Assembly: GCA_950295325.1 (NCBI GenBank) | Contig: OX485805.1 | Span: 40,909,501-40,973,500, forward strand | DNA: 64,000 nucleotides | From: Polytrichum commune | Lineage: Eukaryota > Streptophyta > Polytrichopsida > Polytrichales > Polytrichaceae | Direction: 5' to 3' | In this document: positions 11,661-23,538 of the stretch, in pieces | How positions within the stretch are numbered: position 1 is the first letter of the stretch | How the letters are laid out: each line of letters opens with the position of its first letter | Made by a program: the position numbers and the translations under genes | The notes under the pieces: generated by a model | The model's database searches: none | What the model saw: the letters and a program-made list of their open reading frames with translations, nothing else | What the model was told of the DNA's origin: nothing

Positions 11661-14082
11661 TACAAAGAACCTTTAGAAACTTCCTTGAAATTCTTATGGA
11701 TTGAAGTGCTCAAGATGCACAAGGTTATGTTCCCCTAACATCCTAATGTCAAGATTAAGTGTGTTCAAAGTAAAAGAGGTTCGTATTTCTCCAGACCTCA
11801 AAATCTTACACAATATTCAAGGATGAGTGTTACACAGATTTCACAAGTTGCATGAATTAGTTCAAGGGTCGAACTACTTTTAATTTTAATCCCATATTCT
11901 TTTAGTCACAACTTTGCTAAATTCTCTTCAAAAGCTTACCGTTTCATGGTTGAGGGCATGTTTTTTTTTATTCGTCGATAGCTAATTCCACTTGATTGGG
12001 ATGTTGTCATTCATGAGGCGATTGCGATGAGAAATTCATGAGGCAATTCCTCAAGTAAATCATGAATTACCTCAAGTAATTCCAATCGATTTTGGACATC
12101 TAAGCTTTAGATCACGAATTATGAGTTATTTATTTGGCTCAAGACTCTTCTTTTAGTTTAGTTGCCCCGGTTGACCAACTCTTCATGGAGTTTTTTTTTA
12201 ATTGATCAATTCCTCGTGGGATTTTCCTTCACGACTTCCTTTCCTAGTTGGGGGCCATTCACGATTGGGGTGCCAAGAATGAGTGTCTAACAAAAACGGA
12301 CTAAAGTAGATAACTTTACATAGTTGGTGTGCTTAGATTTGTATTTGTGGAGCATATTTTGGATCATACCTACATTTAATATTCCATAACCAATACAACG
12401 ACAAAGTTAATTTACAAGGAATAGGATTATCTGAGATATCATTTTGATTCCTTAATTATTATTTATGGTTGTTATCATAACTATTGACCTTAGGATTAAA
12501 GAATGAAAAGGCCAACAAAATTAAAATGATCCCAATTTTCTTCCTCACACTTATCATTCAATTGTGCACCAATAGAACTATAGATGTATTGCATACCAAT
12601 TATATAGCTTTGCGTATGAAACCAAACATGGGCCACATTACACATTATCATGGCTACATGAAAAAAAAACATTTAGAAATAGAATTGGACATAATCAAAT
12701 ATATCTATGGACACATGTCACTTACACAAGGTATTAGGATGGAAAACATGAAATAATTCACCTCCAACGCACACTTCAATAATGGAATTGTTATTGATGT
12801 GGCCCAAACAAGTCCTATGACCTATCTACTCATTTCATAAAGGATTTGTCAATTATTGGTTATTATTTAATAATAAAGAATATATTTTTTGATAAATCCA
12901 ATGACCTATCTACTTATTTATTTTAAAATTTATTGATTAAATAATAGTAAATCATAATAAACATCGGGATCCAATGCGACATAGTTTTTGGTTCCTTTGT
13001 CCCAAAAATAGTACCCCAATTGTGAATGGACCCATTGATCCGGTTGAACAATTCCTTGTTGGAATCATTTTTAATTGATCCGATTGATCAATTTTCTTTT
13101 AATGTTTCAAATGCCTTTCCCGAATGATTTCTCCTCTCAAGTACACCACCGAGGTAATAATTCATATTCTCTTTTTGCTTTATTTCTCAAGTTCTCAAGT
13201 TACCTCAAGTTTCACATTTTGCTTTGAATCTTCATTTTTCTTAAGTTTCAAAGTGTCTTATGACTCAAAGAGTCTTAAATTCCAACATGCTTCTCAATTG
13301 CCTTGAGTCTCTCATTGCCTCAAGTCTAAAAGATTTCCGCTTTAAAGAGATCTTGTCTTGACACTTCAGGTAGATTGATTCGGAGCCAAATGAAATGCAA
13401 GAAGGCCTCTAAGTTCCCCCTTTATATAGTATGCAAAATCTGAATGTAATATAATTATTACTTGATACCTTTCAGTCTAAATATAGGATAATAGTATCAT
13501 TGAGTTATTTTAAGCATCAATGTATTTAGTATTTGGATATTTAAATCTAAACATTTTTTAATATTTATTTTCCATGAACATGTGTCGGTTTAAGTAGTTT
13601 CTACTAACTACTTTGTAAAGTCTAGGGGTCTTCAAACAGTGCTTAAGACCGGGGTCTTTGTAGAATATTTGAAGTCAGGGTCTTGCCTTGTAGTTGTTGG
13701 TTCCCTAAGCATTTCCCCACGATCATGAGTTTATTGAGGTCTTCTAAGTGTTCCCCAATGTTCCCTTCAACATTCCCTTGGCTCTTTACGATCCCCAACA
13801 TTCCCTCTAGGGGAACTTTGTCTCCTTCACGGCCGCTCCTTCATTGTCTTCCTTTGGTGCTTGTCGTGGTCCTCAGTAGCTCTTGTTTTTTCATCCTCGT
13901 GATCCTCTTCATGTTGGTCTTGTTCAAGCTCGTTTCTAAGTTGCATTGTTTGGCAGATACAATATGAGGCATTAAGTAAAAACTAACATCTACTTTTGCC
14001 AAATCACAGTAGATGTCTAAGAAGGGTGGAAAAAGAGTGCAAAAAGAGCTCCAATTTTGACCAATCATAATGGCTAATCTAT
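11661..14082. other. Non-coding flank of copy A, right part
   Basis: Matches 61,790-64,000 up to base 13,880. AT-rich, with ATTATTTA-type text. The ORF at 12,484-12,756 is frameshifted in copy B (62,610-62,864) by an indel at an A-run, so it is not a conserved gene. A hydrophobic ORF at 13,683-13,967 is unsupported. Bases 13,881-14,082 have no partner in the window. Confidence 0.4.
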
Positions 14083-14300
14083 GATCGGGGAGAACCGGCA
14101 GTTAGTTACAGATGAACCGGTTGAGTTTGAGAAATAACCGGTTGAAGCTCAAGACTCCAGGAAAATTACCGATCGTTTTAGAGGGATTTATAAAATATAC
14201 TCCAATTTAATAAAGGAAAACCGAAGTATGTCAACATGTAACCAGTTGGACTTGCAAACACTAGGATCTCAACTGATTATCCCCAAAAATCTCCCCGATC
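14083..14300. mobile_element. MITE-like element with 11-bp terminal inverted repeats
   Basis: Begins GATCGGGGAGA and ends TCTCCCCGATC, a perfect 11-bp inverted pair 218 bp apart. The flanks carry similar direct text (TGGCTAATC at 14,071 and 14,305). The inside contains GAACCGGTTGAGTTTGAG and AACCGGTTGAAG, shared with the 422-bp unit and with a fragment near 37,650. Too short to encode a transposase. Confidence 0.55.
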
Positions 14301-15529
14301 ATTGTGGCTAATCGAAGATCTAATAACTCAACAAGATGGTGTAAGAAGTAGTCAACAAAAAGTAAACCGTACCCTCGTTCAAAACAAGACTCTTGCGTAT
14401 TACAAGATTGATATTGTGGTTATTCCTACCTTACAATCCAACATTAGTGGACCCCGTATGTGATGGTTTAAGGTCCATTTTGACATTCACCTTCTCTAGT
14501 TTCCATGTGTTGCATATAAACTCCAAATTTTGTTTTGTTTTGTTAGTTTAGCACATACTTGCAAATCTACCCTGATTTTTTCAAAAATTTCTCTCTTGGT
14601 AATAAGCCTCCCAAACTACACAAAGTTTATAGAGGTCTCACTTTAAAGCCCGCTTACCTTTCGTTGGAAATGAGCATAGCTTTTCTAACACCATCTTGTG
14701 TGCTCCCTTTGGTGAGAGAAACATTCTCAAGTAATGCAGGAACAATCCACTTGCAATTCGATTCCTCGCCTAATTAATGTTCAAACTGAACACACCCTCT
14801 TTTGAGAAGCAATTTCATGGGCAAGATTGATAGGGCTTCAATTGTCACTTATTTCCGGAGTGGTACTTGGGATCCCTCAACATCAATAGAAATAGAACAT
14901 GTTGATGTTGCTTACACTACCGAGGGTGGCTTTACATTAGGGTATGGATCCAAGAAACTCGGGGTTCCACACACCCCTTAGATGGACTCTACTCTTGGAC
15001 TCAAGATTGGACCCAAGCTTGAAGATCCATTTCTCAAACCTGGATAAATATTTTTCTTGAGGTAAGACCAACAAGATTTGGTGGGAATGCGATGCCACAT
15101 TGGCACCACTTTATTCTTTCATACCTTGGATCCAGACTGCAGTGTAAACTCCTTGGGTCCAAATTTATGCTCCGATCACTAAGATCACTTGCTTTGGGAG
15201 TTCCTTCAGTCTTGGATTCTAGTGTAAAGCCACCTGTAGAGGCGCTTTTGATGGGAGTCCAAGGTCCATTAACATAGGAGCCAATTTGAAGCAATTTGAG
15301 GCAAATTGAATCCTTGAACTAGACCCTCCATTGGACCCTACCTTCCAAAATGATTCTTCAAATGAGCTCTCCTATGAGCTTCATTTCTTGGTTCAAATCA
15401 TTAGTGTTTCCCCTCCAAAGCGTTGCCACGTAGGAGACACCTCACTTTGCCTCTCTTTTAGTCTTGGACTCTCGTCTAAAAGCCTTTGGTCCAATTAGGA
15501 TTGCTCCATTTTGTGGGACCCTCCCCCTT
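14301..15529. other. No gene recognised
   Basis: Mixed-composition intergenic DNA with a few short ORFs on both strands and no recognisable domain or repeat boundary. Confidence 0.4.
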
Positions 15530-15740
15530 GAGCCCCCATCTAAAGTGCTCCTTATTAAGCCCACTTTATACTTGGGGTTGGGTTGAGGGCCAACCTAAAC
15601 TTTACAAATTTGGGCCAATAGGATTGTTTGGTTTCATCAAATCCGGCCCAAGGGCTTTATACCAGGATTGGCTTGAACATTAGTCATCTTATGTGGCATC
15701 TTAGGTGGCAAAAATTTGGTGCCAAATCTTCCGGGGGGTG
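15530..15740. repeat. Dispersed repeat pair, first copy
   Basis: Contains GGCCCAAGGGCTTTATACCA and GATTGTTTGGTTTCATC. A diverged copy in the same orientation lies at 16,935-17,140 (CCCAAGGGCTTTATACTA, GATTGCTTGGTTTCATC). Both end near CTTCGGG or CTTCCGG text. Type unknown. Confidence 0.6.
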
Positions 15741-16934
15741 CACCTTTCATAACACGTATGAGTGTATGTGAGTACACAAAAGGGGTATTAATTTGAACTT
15801 TTCTGTACTACGTATACATATGCTACACAAATTATAACTCTTAGGTATGTACATGTATGTATGACCTCTAGAAAATATGTGACATTTGTACTTGTATGGT
15901 AAGGTCACTAGACTTCAATGGGATAGATATTTAATGTTGGATGAAAATAGGATGAATAATTTTCTCATTTTCCTTATCTCATCCATGTATGTGTGGAAGA
16001 GGCAATATTAGGGATTTGGAAGGGGTGGTTGAGTTGAGAACGAGACCACTTCTTGCTTGGGGTTGCAAGAGGCATGACTAGAGCTTCTTTGTGGTTGATG
16101 CCTTTGTTAGATCATGGGTGGTATTGAAATTACGAAGGTGTTGATTCCTAGGTGGGTTTTCTCAATCGTTTTTGTATCATTCATAAACCTCCAATGTGTA
16201 TAACACAATTGGATCAAGCATTTAGGGATCATAATTGTTGCAAGTTCTAGGATCAAGCATGGAGATTAGTTTATGTTGGTATCAAAACGGAACCAACAAT
16301 TAGTGGAATACAATCTAAATGATTATTTGATGGTAGATTAATAAACAATAATTACATTGACTTCTATGACATATATTGTAGATTTAAATTCTTATGAGTT
16401 GCATCTAGGGGATGAAAAAGTCTTCAACAACTTTATTAATGAATCCTAAGGTTTTACATTATACATATGATAGGGGTTCATTATTATTCATAAGTATATT
16501 TGTATACTTATATTAATGACTATATATGAATGTGATTTTTTTACGTCTACATATTGTGACTTGTATTTATATCATTGAAATTGTATGTGTATTGCTTGAT
16601 GTTACCAAAAAAAACTTGTATACATGAGTATTTTAGAGTATGTTGCGAACGCTTGTGGTTCTTGGTTTTTAATGAATGATGCACCCCTGGGCTTTGGTCA
16701 GCTTGATAAAATTGGGATGAGGTTTTCCATAGCCCGTACTCTCAACATGGGCCGGATTGGACTTGTTCGTTGGATAATAAACATCTCTATTGTTGATCCA
16801 TGAAAGGCTGATTATCTTCACTAAACTTTCCCCTCTAGAATATTGGGACCTAAATTTGGGCCTTAACACTTTACATGTGACAAGGTTGGGCCCCAAAAGA
16901 ATTCATAAAATTGGGCCAATGCTCGGGTTGGGCC
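15741..16934. other. No gene recognised
   Basis: AT-rich intergenic DNA between the two copies of the dispersed repeat pair. Short ORFs only. Confidence 0.4.
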
Positions 16935-17140
16935 AATGTCATATATAAAAGTGGGCCTTTAGTCCGACTTTATACTTGGGCTGGATCGAGGGCCGGCCTG
17001 AAACCTAAAAATTTCAACCAATAAGATTGCTTGGTTTCATCGAATCTGTCCCAAGGGCTTTATACTAGGGTTGGGCATGAACATCACTCATCCTATGTGA
17101 CGTCCTAGGTGGCAAGAATGTGATGCCAAAACCTTCGGGC
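16935..17140. repeat. Dispersed repeat pair, second copy
   Basis: Same-orientation relative of 15,530-15,740, separated by about 1.4 kb and clearly diverged. No terminal structure is seen. Confidence 0.55.
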
Positions 17141-17497
17141 CGACTTGGTAACAAGGAAGGAGATTTAAATTGAGAACATTGGTTCCCTACGGTTTCATGA
17201 TATAAGAGAGGGAGTGAAATTACCAAGGGTGACATTATAGAGGTTAGGATGTACATCTTGTGATCTTTTGTTTTAATTTATCGATTAAGGAAAATTTTAT
17301 AGATTCTTATGAAATGATGCGTAGTTTTCTTGAAGTCTTGAACTTCCACCAGTTATTTCTCAAACTTAACATGTTCATTTATAAACATGTACATCGTTTG
17401 TCTAGTTAGTGTGCGTTACCATTTGGAGTTTACGTGTTGCTATAACATTTTACTAAGAGTATCAATTTTTACCAACAAAGTTATATAATATTCTTTG

Positions 17498-17656
17498 GTG
17501 CGCCATAGCATTATTCAGATCCATAACAATGTTATGTGGGATTGACAATATCTAGCAGAATATTCCTCACATTAATACTGAACGTGGACAATATTCTGCA
17601 AAATATTGCCAATCCCACAAAACTTTATTATGGATCTGAATAATGTTAGGGCATAC
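17498..17656. mobile_element. Hairpin MITE
   Basis: Nearly the whole 159 bp folds back: CATTATTCAGATCCATAA on the left pairs with TTATGGATCTGAATAATG on the right, the GTGGGATTG and CAATCCCAC segments pair, and an inner GCAGAATATT/AATATTCTGC also pairs. A half copy lies at about 37,722-37,790. Non-coding; could produce hairpin RNA if transcribed. Confidence 0.65.
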
Positions 17657-17659
17657 TAA

Positions 17660-18990
17660 CTACACTAAATATGTTATTTAGTGTCATATGGCACTTAATG
17701 TCACTGTGGTAAGTTTTCGGATGACACTTCTTACAAATAAGAGGATGAATATTGTCATGGATGTTGGATGAGTTCATCCATTGGCCAAAACCCTACCTTC
17801 TCTTGTCAGCAACTTGTGATGAAATATTGTCATGCATGATTGAAGTTTGGATGAAAAATCACTTGATAAGTGACAGTAATTGCAACACTCTAAATCGACA
17901 ATCGCCCAAATTGTTTACAAGGAATGACAAATAATCTTGGGTCAGCATTTAGTGTTGGTGACACTATACTGCGGTTTACAATTAGTATTGAGCAAGATAA
18001 CTAGAATTGGTGACACTACATAAAATATTCAGTGTAGTTTTCTTTGAAACTACATTGTGTATGGTATTTAGTGTCACGTACATTGTTTGCCAAGGGCCTA
18101 AACTAGATGCCTGAAGGTCTCAAAGACATTTAGAGTAGCACATTGGGACTTGAGATAGTAGGCTTCTATTTTAATATGCAAGGGGAAGATCTTTTTGAGC
18201 GTTCAAATGGCAAGTGTCATGTGTTTACATTTTCATATGCAAGAGGAAATATTGTTTAGCATATTAATGCCAAGTGTCATTTGTGTACACTTTATTCACC
18301 TTGTAGACCATTTTGCAACACATGCATGCACCTCATAACACTATTGAACATACTCATGCCAAGATATTAGTAATCGCACTTGAACTCCAAGTGTCATGAG
18401 GTGGCACTTGTGGTGAAGTTGTTAACCATCAATGTAACGTAGCATATGCCTCAAAATAGGGTTAAGTGACACTATTATGCACGTGACACTAAATACCACA
18501 AACGGTGTACACAAAATAGTGTATTTTAGTGTCATATGGTATTTCATTTCATTGTGGTAACTTTTCTAAGGACACTTTATATGAATAAGGTTATAAATAT
18601 TGCCATACCAACTTACTTTTAGCTCATCCAAATGCCAAGTATTGAAACAAAGTGTGGTATATTCTACATCCTAACATTTATATGATGAGACATTGTCATA
18701 CATGATTGCAATTTGGATGAAAAATCACTTAGTAAGTGATAGGAATTCCAACATTGTAAATCTACGATGCCCAAATGTTTAATTTTTAATTTTTATTAGG
18801 AATGACAAATAATGGTAGGGTTACAATTAGTGTCGGTGACTCTACACAAACGGCTTACAATTCGTATCAAGCAAGACAAATAGAATTGGTGACACTAAAT
18901 ACAAAATTTCGTGTACTGCGTTTCACCTAAAAGGAGTTTCTCCTCCCCTCAACATCCCTTTATGCCAAAGACACTACACTAAATATTGTA
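17660..18990. repeat. Diverged tandem duplication (about 848-bp offset)
   Basis: Copy 1 (about 17,660-18,080) and copy 2 (about 18,510-18,930) share AGTGTCATATGG, CATTGTGGTAA, TTTGGATGAAAAATCACTT and AGAATTGGTGACACTA in the same order. Both are bounded by TTTAGTGTCA-type text. No ORF of note. Confidence 0.6.
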
Positions 18991-19014
18991 TTGAGTGTCA
19001 CTTACTAATCGGAA

Positions 19015-19400
19015 CTAAGCAATACTATATCCATTCATCAAATATCTCATACTCTACCAACAAATGTCAGATTGGATTGTTTGGACATAATAGAACATTA
19101 TCAACTTTACTTTATAAAACCAATTCCATCAATCGTAACAGATAAAGCACTGTGTAACTTTAAACAGTAAGTGACATTAAATATCAGATTTAGTGTGCGT
19201 TTAGATTCTATTTTCTTTCGGTGGGGTCTCTCTCTCTGTCTGTGCCAAATGCTTCCAGGCCCACAAGGCGGGTGCGTGGGGAAATCATCCACTCCACTCT
19301 TGGGACTTGATTAGACTCGGTCTGTTCTTATCTTGTCACTGTGTACTATGTGTAGGATTTAGGCTTTAGGGTCAGTCTGTAGTGTACTTGGGACTTAGGG
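19015..19400. repeat. Dispersed repeat family R, copy without pogo insertion
   Basis: The left part (CTATATCCATTCATCAAATA through AGATTTAGTGT) matches 24,982-25,161. The right part (TTTAGATTCTATTTTCTTT, a CT-rich run, CCAGGCCCACAAGG, GTGTACTATGTGTAGGATTT) matches 29,033-29,240. It therefore serves as an empty-site relative for the pogo-like element. Other copies start near 20,541 and 22,050. Confidence 0.7.
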
Positions 19401-20409
19401 CGGCTTTACATCTAGAGGCTGGGCCAATTCCTCGTGAGGCTGATTGCATGAAATTAAGGTAGAGGGTGCTTAAACCAACACTTTAAGCTATTGCACATAC
19501 ATATGGCTATGTGGTTGATATATAAAATATATATTCATATTAGCCTTTGGGCTAAACATAGGTATCAAGAAAGAAAAAATATTTTTAGTCTCAATTGAAT
19601 ATTTGATGAGTATTCAAAGTCAAAACTACTAGCTTCCTTATACCAATCCATAGGCCCCGTGTATGGCAACCTCGCATATGATGAGGAACCCCACCTTCAT
19701 TGCCTAGAACCAACACAACATAGCTGGGTACTAGACCCAAACTACATCAAAGCCCAAGTAGTAATGGTATGCAAAGCCACACGGCTACCTCCATGATCCC
19801 TCCCGGTTCGCTTGCAAAACCATCACCTTGCATCCCGGGAACCGACCCCCTTTGCATCCCGGGAAATGACCCTTTTGTGCTTTGTGGGCCTACCTCCTTG
19901 GGGTTGTGAATATAATGACTAGAATAGGCATTGACAAGCCACCCTAATCCCACCTTGAACCAACCCGAGATAGAGTGGAGCCCGTTACATACCCTACATG
20001 AAGGTCATGGAGGCCGCTATGAGGTGGCACCACTAATGGCACCTAAAACCATCACTTCGTGGGCCCAGACACTCCTACACCGCCGGGTACAGTTCAAGGT
20101 TGTAGAGTGTTGGCAATTGGGAGGCGTTTATAGGTGTTGGTTTTGGATGGGGTGTTGGATTTAGCACCCTCTACCTTACAACCCTTTTTGGGTTGGAGGC
20201 CAGCTTCAACTACACATTATAATAAGATTATAATGGGGGCCAATTTTCCCACATGTAAAAGCCTTAGGGCTAAGAGGTTAGGCTGATTCAATAATTCTAG
20301 CATAATCCAACCGATCTAGCATAGAGCCGTTCATATTTTCACATAATCCAATGGATATGGTTCGCTGGAAAAATCATATGTTGTTAAAAAAACAATCTTT
20401 TAATTGAAA
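19401..20409. other. No gene recognised
   Basis: Intergenic DNA with short ORFs only and a small local duplication (GCATCCCGGGAA near 19,833 and 19,854). Confidence 0.35.
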
Positions 20410-20985
20410 TTTAACATTGGTCCCGAGGCCAAGTATTGGCCTTTCATTTTGGGTGCACCCAATTCAATGAGCTTGGGCCATGTCATACCATGCATTTTTT
20501 TATTTAAAATTTCATACCACCAAAACAACCCGGCTTCTAGGTGTACGTTTAGATTCTATTTTCTTTCGGTGGGTCCTTGCTTGCTTCTCCCCCCCCCCTC
20601 TCTCTATTTCGCAAGCCCACAAGGCACGTGCGTGGGGAAATCATCCACTCCACACTTGGGACTTGATTAGACTCGGTCTGTTCTTATCTTGTCACTGTGT
20701 ACTATGTGTAGGATTTAGGATTTAGGGTCAGTCTGTAGTGTACTTGGGACTTAGGGTTGCTTTACACGTACATACCAGGCCAATTCATTGTGTACGAGGC
20801 TTGAGATCCTCACTTGTGATTGGTCAAAAGGTTGAAATCGGTCCCAACCCCTTTACACCTAAAGACCGGGTTGATTTGGTGGTATGAAATTTTAAATCAA
20901 AAAATGCATGGTAAGACATGGCGCGAGCTCATTGAATTGGGTGCACCCAAAATGGAAGGCCAATGTCAAATTCCAAGAAAAAAAA
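20410..20985. repeat. Long inverted repeat enclosing part of a family R copy
   Basis: Arms of about 110 bp: 20,420-20,530 and 20,867-20,975. The left arm reads TTTTGGGTGCACCCAATTCA; the right arm carries its reverse complement, and both continue through CATGGTATGACATGGCC-like and AAAATTTCATACCACCAAA text. The roughly 335-bp spacer holds the family R start (TTTAGATTCTATTTTCTTT). Could be a foldback element or an inverted duplication. Confidence 0.65.
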
Positions 20986-21140
20986 CTAAGACTCGACCTG
21001 TGCTTACCTTGTCAGTGTGTACTATGTTTGGGATGGATCACCATGCAACATTTGATAATCAAATGCGACTTGGCCTGAGCTAGTTGGCTCTTCAATGCTT
21101 ACTTTCTACAACTACTCTATGGTAGGAATACAGAAAACGC
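20541..21140. repeat. Family R copy, interrupted
   Basis: Starts TACGTTTAGATTCTATTTTC, runs through TAGTGTACTTGGGACTTA at about 20,735, and resumes near 20,990 with GTGCTTACCTTGTCAGTGTG and GGATGGATCACCATGCAACA. The copy at 29,033-29,430 has the same blocks without the roughly 230-bp interruption. Confidence 0.6.
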
Positions 21141-22089
21141 TGAAAAGAAGCTGACTCGGCCAAACAGAGGGGATTGAAATTTGTGCAACATTTTTCAACG
21201 ATGGAGTTAGTGTGTATGTTTGACAAATTCCATTTGATGTTCAACTTCAAATCCAAAGTGTTACGTGATGTTTTCAAAAACAAAAGTGAATGTCAGTCGA
21301 CATCTACATTTTCATCTAAAATGTCATCTCATTGTCACATGCCTAGTAGTACATTTTCTTTCCATTCCTGACCTGTCAATTGACTTGTGGGTTAGTTTTC
21401 TTCACAAGTCATACTACATGTCAAATTTCAAATAGTCCGTACAATTTTTGTGTGTGTAAAAGCTTGCAATTTTTTTTGTCAAAAATATACGCAAGATGGA
21501 ATAGAGGAAATTATGAGAAATGCAAGTTGCTTCATAATTTTATTCCATGTAAAAAATTAGTTACATTTTCCCAAAGAGGCAAGTTAGTCAAACTCCCCTA
21601 CTTGTATAATAAAGTCTTCCTAATTTGAGCATCAAAATATCCTACTCAGGATACGAATTCGCACAAAAACAATTAACTAAATGGCACTCAAAAGTGATCC
21701 CTAGTGGTGTGAAATACAACATATCCGGTGAATCATTGCATCCCACCTATCATTACATCCTTTTTGGACCATCACTTTTACAATTAGCTAGTTTGGGCCT
21801 AGACAATAATCATTCTACTCCCATTCTAATGCACAAATAGTGGTCATTCATTATTTTCATTTTCATTTTTCATTTTTCATCACTTCTCCTAGAATACGAA
21901 GCATGATGTTAGCACGAGATGGTTACTTTAACTAATCTCAACCATAGTCCACGAAAGTTTATGGACCAAACACAACATAATTGTCCACCAACTAGCAAAT
22001 GAAGGAAGCACCCACAATAAACCCACAAACAGTACGCGGCACTAAATATCATATTTAATGTACTTTTAGTTTCTAATTTCTTTCAGTGG

Positions 22090-22090
<1 letters not shown>
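21141..22090. other. No gene recognised; end of a family R copy
   Basis: Short ORFs only. A GTGTATGTTTGACAAA block at 21,210 is shared with 29,420, so family R homology may extend here. Another family R start (TAATGTACTTTTAGTTTC) lies near 22,057. Confidence 0.35.

Positions 22091-22091
<1 letters not shown>

Positions 22092-22163
<72 letters not shown>
22092..22163. repeat. (TC)n microsatellite, about 70 bp
   Basis: Pure TC dinucleotide run directly after GTGGGGATC. It occupies the place where other family R copies have a short CT-rich stretch, so it probably expanded from that seed. Confidence 0.95.
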
Positions 22164-22165
<2 letters not shown>

Positions 22166-22905
22166 TTTTTAGTTTAGCTTAAATGAATCCACCCAATGAC
22201 AAAAAAATAACCTTCACAGGAAAAAAATCCTTTAGGGTTTGATAAAATCTACATAACAAACGTCCACCATGGATCATGTTCTATGGATCTATGGTCGAGG
22301 ACACCTATCTAGTTCTATAATAAGTAATAGGGAGCATTGAGAGCCTTCTCTCAATGTTTAAATAACAATGATCGTGTACCCTAAGTAACCCCTGAGAATA
22401 GGTTAAGTAATGAGGACTAGTAAAAGTGGAGGGAGCGTGTTACCTACCACAAAGCTCAGTCTCGCGAAGTTCAAATGGCTAAAGAATAGGTAGAATACTC
22501 AATGGCAATATGTGTATGCGGTGATACAAAATGGATGTTTATGCTATACATGTCTATGTGACAAAGATAAAAATTGGGTTCTATTGTTATTACCTTGTGT
22601 ACGTTACTAACCCTCTTTGTAGATTTGGTTAGTGGTATGCGCACATGTGAGGTAGACTCTTAACAAATTGGGCAACACTTCAATTTTGTATCTCATTTTC
22701 CCTCAAAAATAGTGTGTGTATGTTGCTAAGATATTCTACAAGAAAACTTGGAATACAAAGCATATTGATTCGAGGTAGACTTTTGAAGCTCTTTTGAATA
22801 TGTCTTACACACAGTTTTGAACTTAAACGTGTTAACTTTGGATATTTGGCACAACATTGTACCTAAGTGTAAAGAGGGTAAAACCCTGCTAGTTTCATGA
22901 TTGAG
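22164..22905. other. No gene recognised
   Basis: Intergenic sequence with only short ORFs; left flank of the element at 22,914. Confidence 0.4.
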
Positions 22906-22999
22906 GTTATAAACCCGGGTACGCAACTCCCATATTATATGCAGGGGGCATCGTATTAAAAACGGCTTAGAGGACGGCTTTTGTAAAAATTATATCAAA

Positions 23000-23160
23000 T
23001 TATATCAAATTAAAATGATCGAAAAGTTGGGTGAAGACCAAATTAAATAAAATGAGATGAAAAAAATTTGGGTAAAGACCAAATTAAATAAAATGAGATG
23101 AAAAAAAAGTTGGGTGAAGACCAAATTAAATAAATGAGATGACAAAAAAGTTGGGTTGCA
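23000..23160. repeat. Minisatellite of three units of about 43 bp
   Basis: Three successive units contain GACCAAATTAAATAAA and ATGAGATGA followed by an A-run and TTGGGT. It lies inside the TIR element at 22,914-24,131. Confidence 0.8.
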
Positions 23161-23205
23161 TATTTATTAAAACAAAACTCCAACGTATATAAACAATTGA
23201 AACAC

Positions 23206-23538
23206 CTAGTTTTTTAACCTTGTAGAGCGTCTAAGAGGGGTATTCAATGTAGATGTCGGATTAGTATTCACAAATGATAGAGGGTCCTTTCGAGGTCTCC
23301 CTCTTTTGGAAGGAATTGTGGCAATTACAGGTGTAACATATTCCTTCTCCCTATCTCTACCTCCACTACATGAGCCTCTACGCTTCATCTCACAATCCAT
23401 GTGTTTGTTTAAGCCAAGGATGACCTTCCCAAATGAGCACAAGCACACTCCAAAGCGACGACACAAAGGCTCCAAAGCAAAGCCGCACACTCCAAAGCAA
23501 AGACACAAAGGCTCCAAAACCGAACACAAAAGCTTCAA
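23206..23538 (-). CDS. Small AT-hook ORF inside the TIR element
   Basis: 110 codons. The C-terminal half has a clear AT-hook core (KRGRPRKDP) followed by a basic PLRRSTRLKN tail just before the stop. The N-terminal half is low complexity, Cys/Leu/Phe-rich, and arises from a short repeat (CTCCAAAGC-like) on the other strand. It may be the remnant C-terminus of a transposase or a captured DNA-binding tail; the start is uncertain. Expression is unknown. Confidence 0.35.
   Translation of the reverse strand: MKLLCSVLEPLCLCFGVCGFALEPLCRRFGVCLCSFGKVILGLNKHMDCEMKRRGSCSGGRDREKEYVTPVIATIPSKRGRPRKDPLSFVNTNPTSTLNTPLRRSTRLKN

Larger units (their letters stand above)
1..13880. repeat. Segmental duplication, copy A
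   Basis: Aligns by eye with copy B (about 40,520-64,000) at high identity through exons, introns and the non-coding 5' flank. Anchor pairs: 2,460/46,502, 6,080/50,082, 8,271/52,302, 10,607/54,220, 12,484/62,610 and 13,880/64,000. The copy has about 510 bp (about 9,500-10,005) missing from copy B and lacks about 86 bp present in copy B near 54,150-54,235. Unequal crossing-over is the likely origin. Confidence 0.85.
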
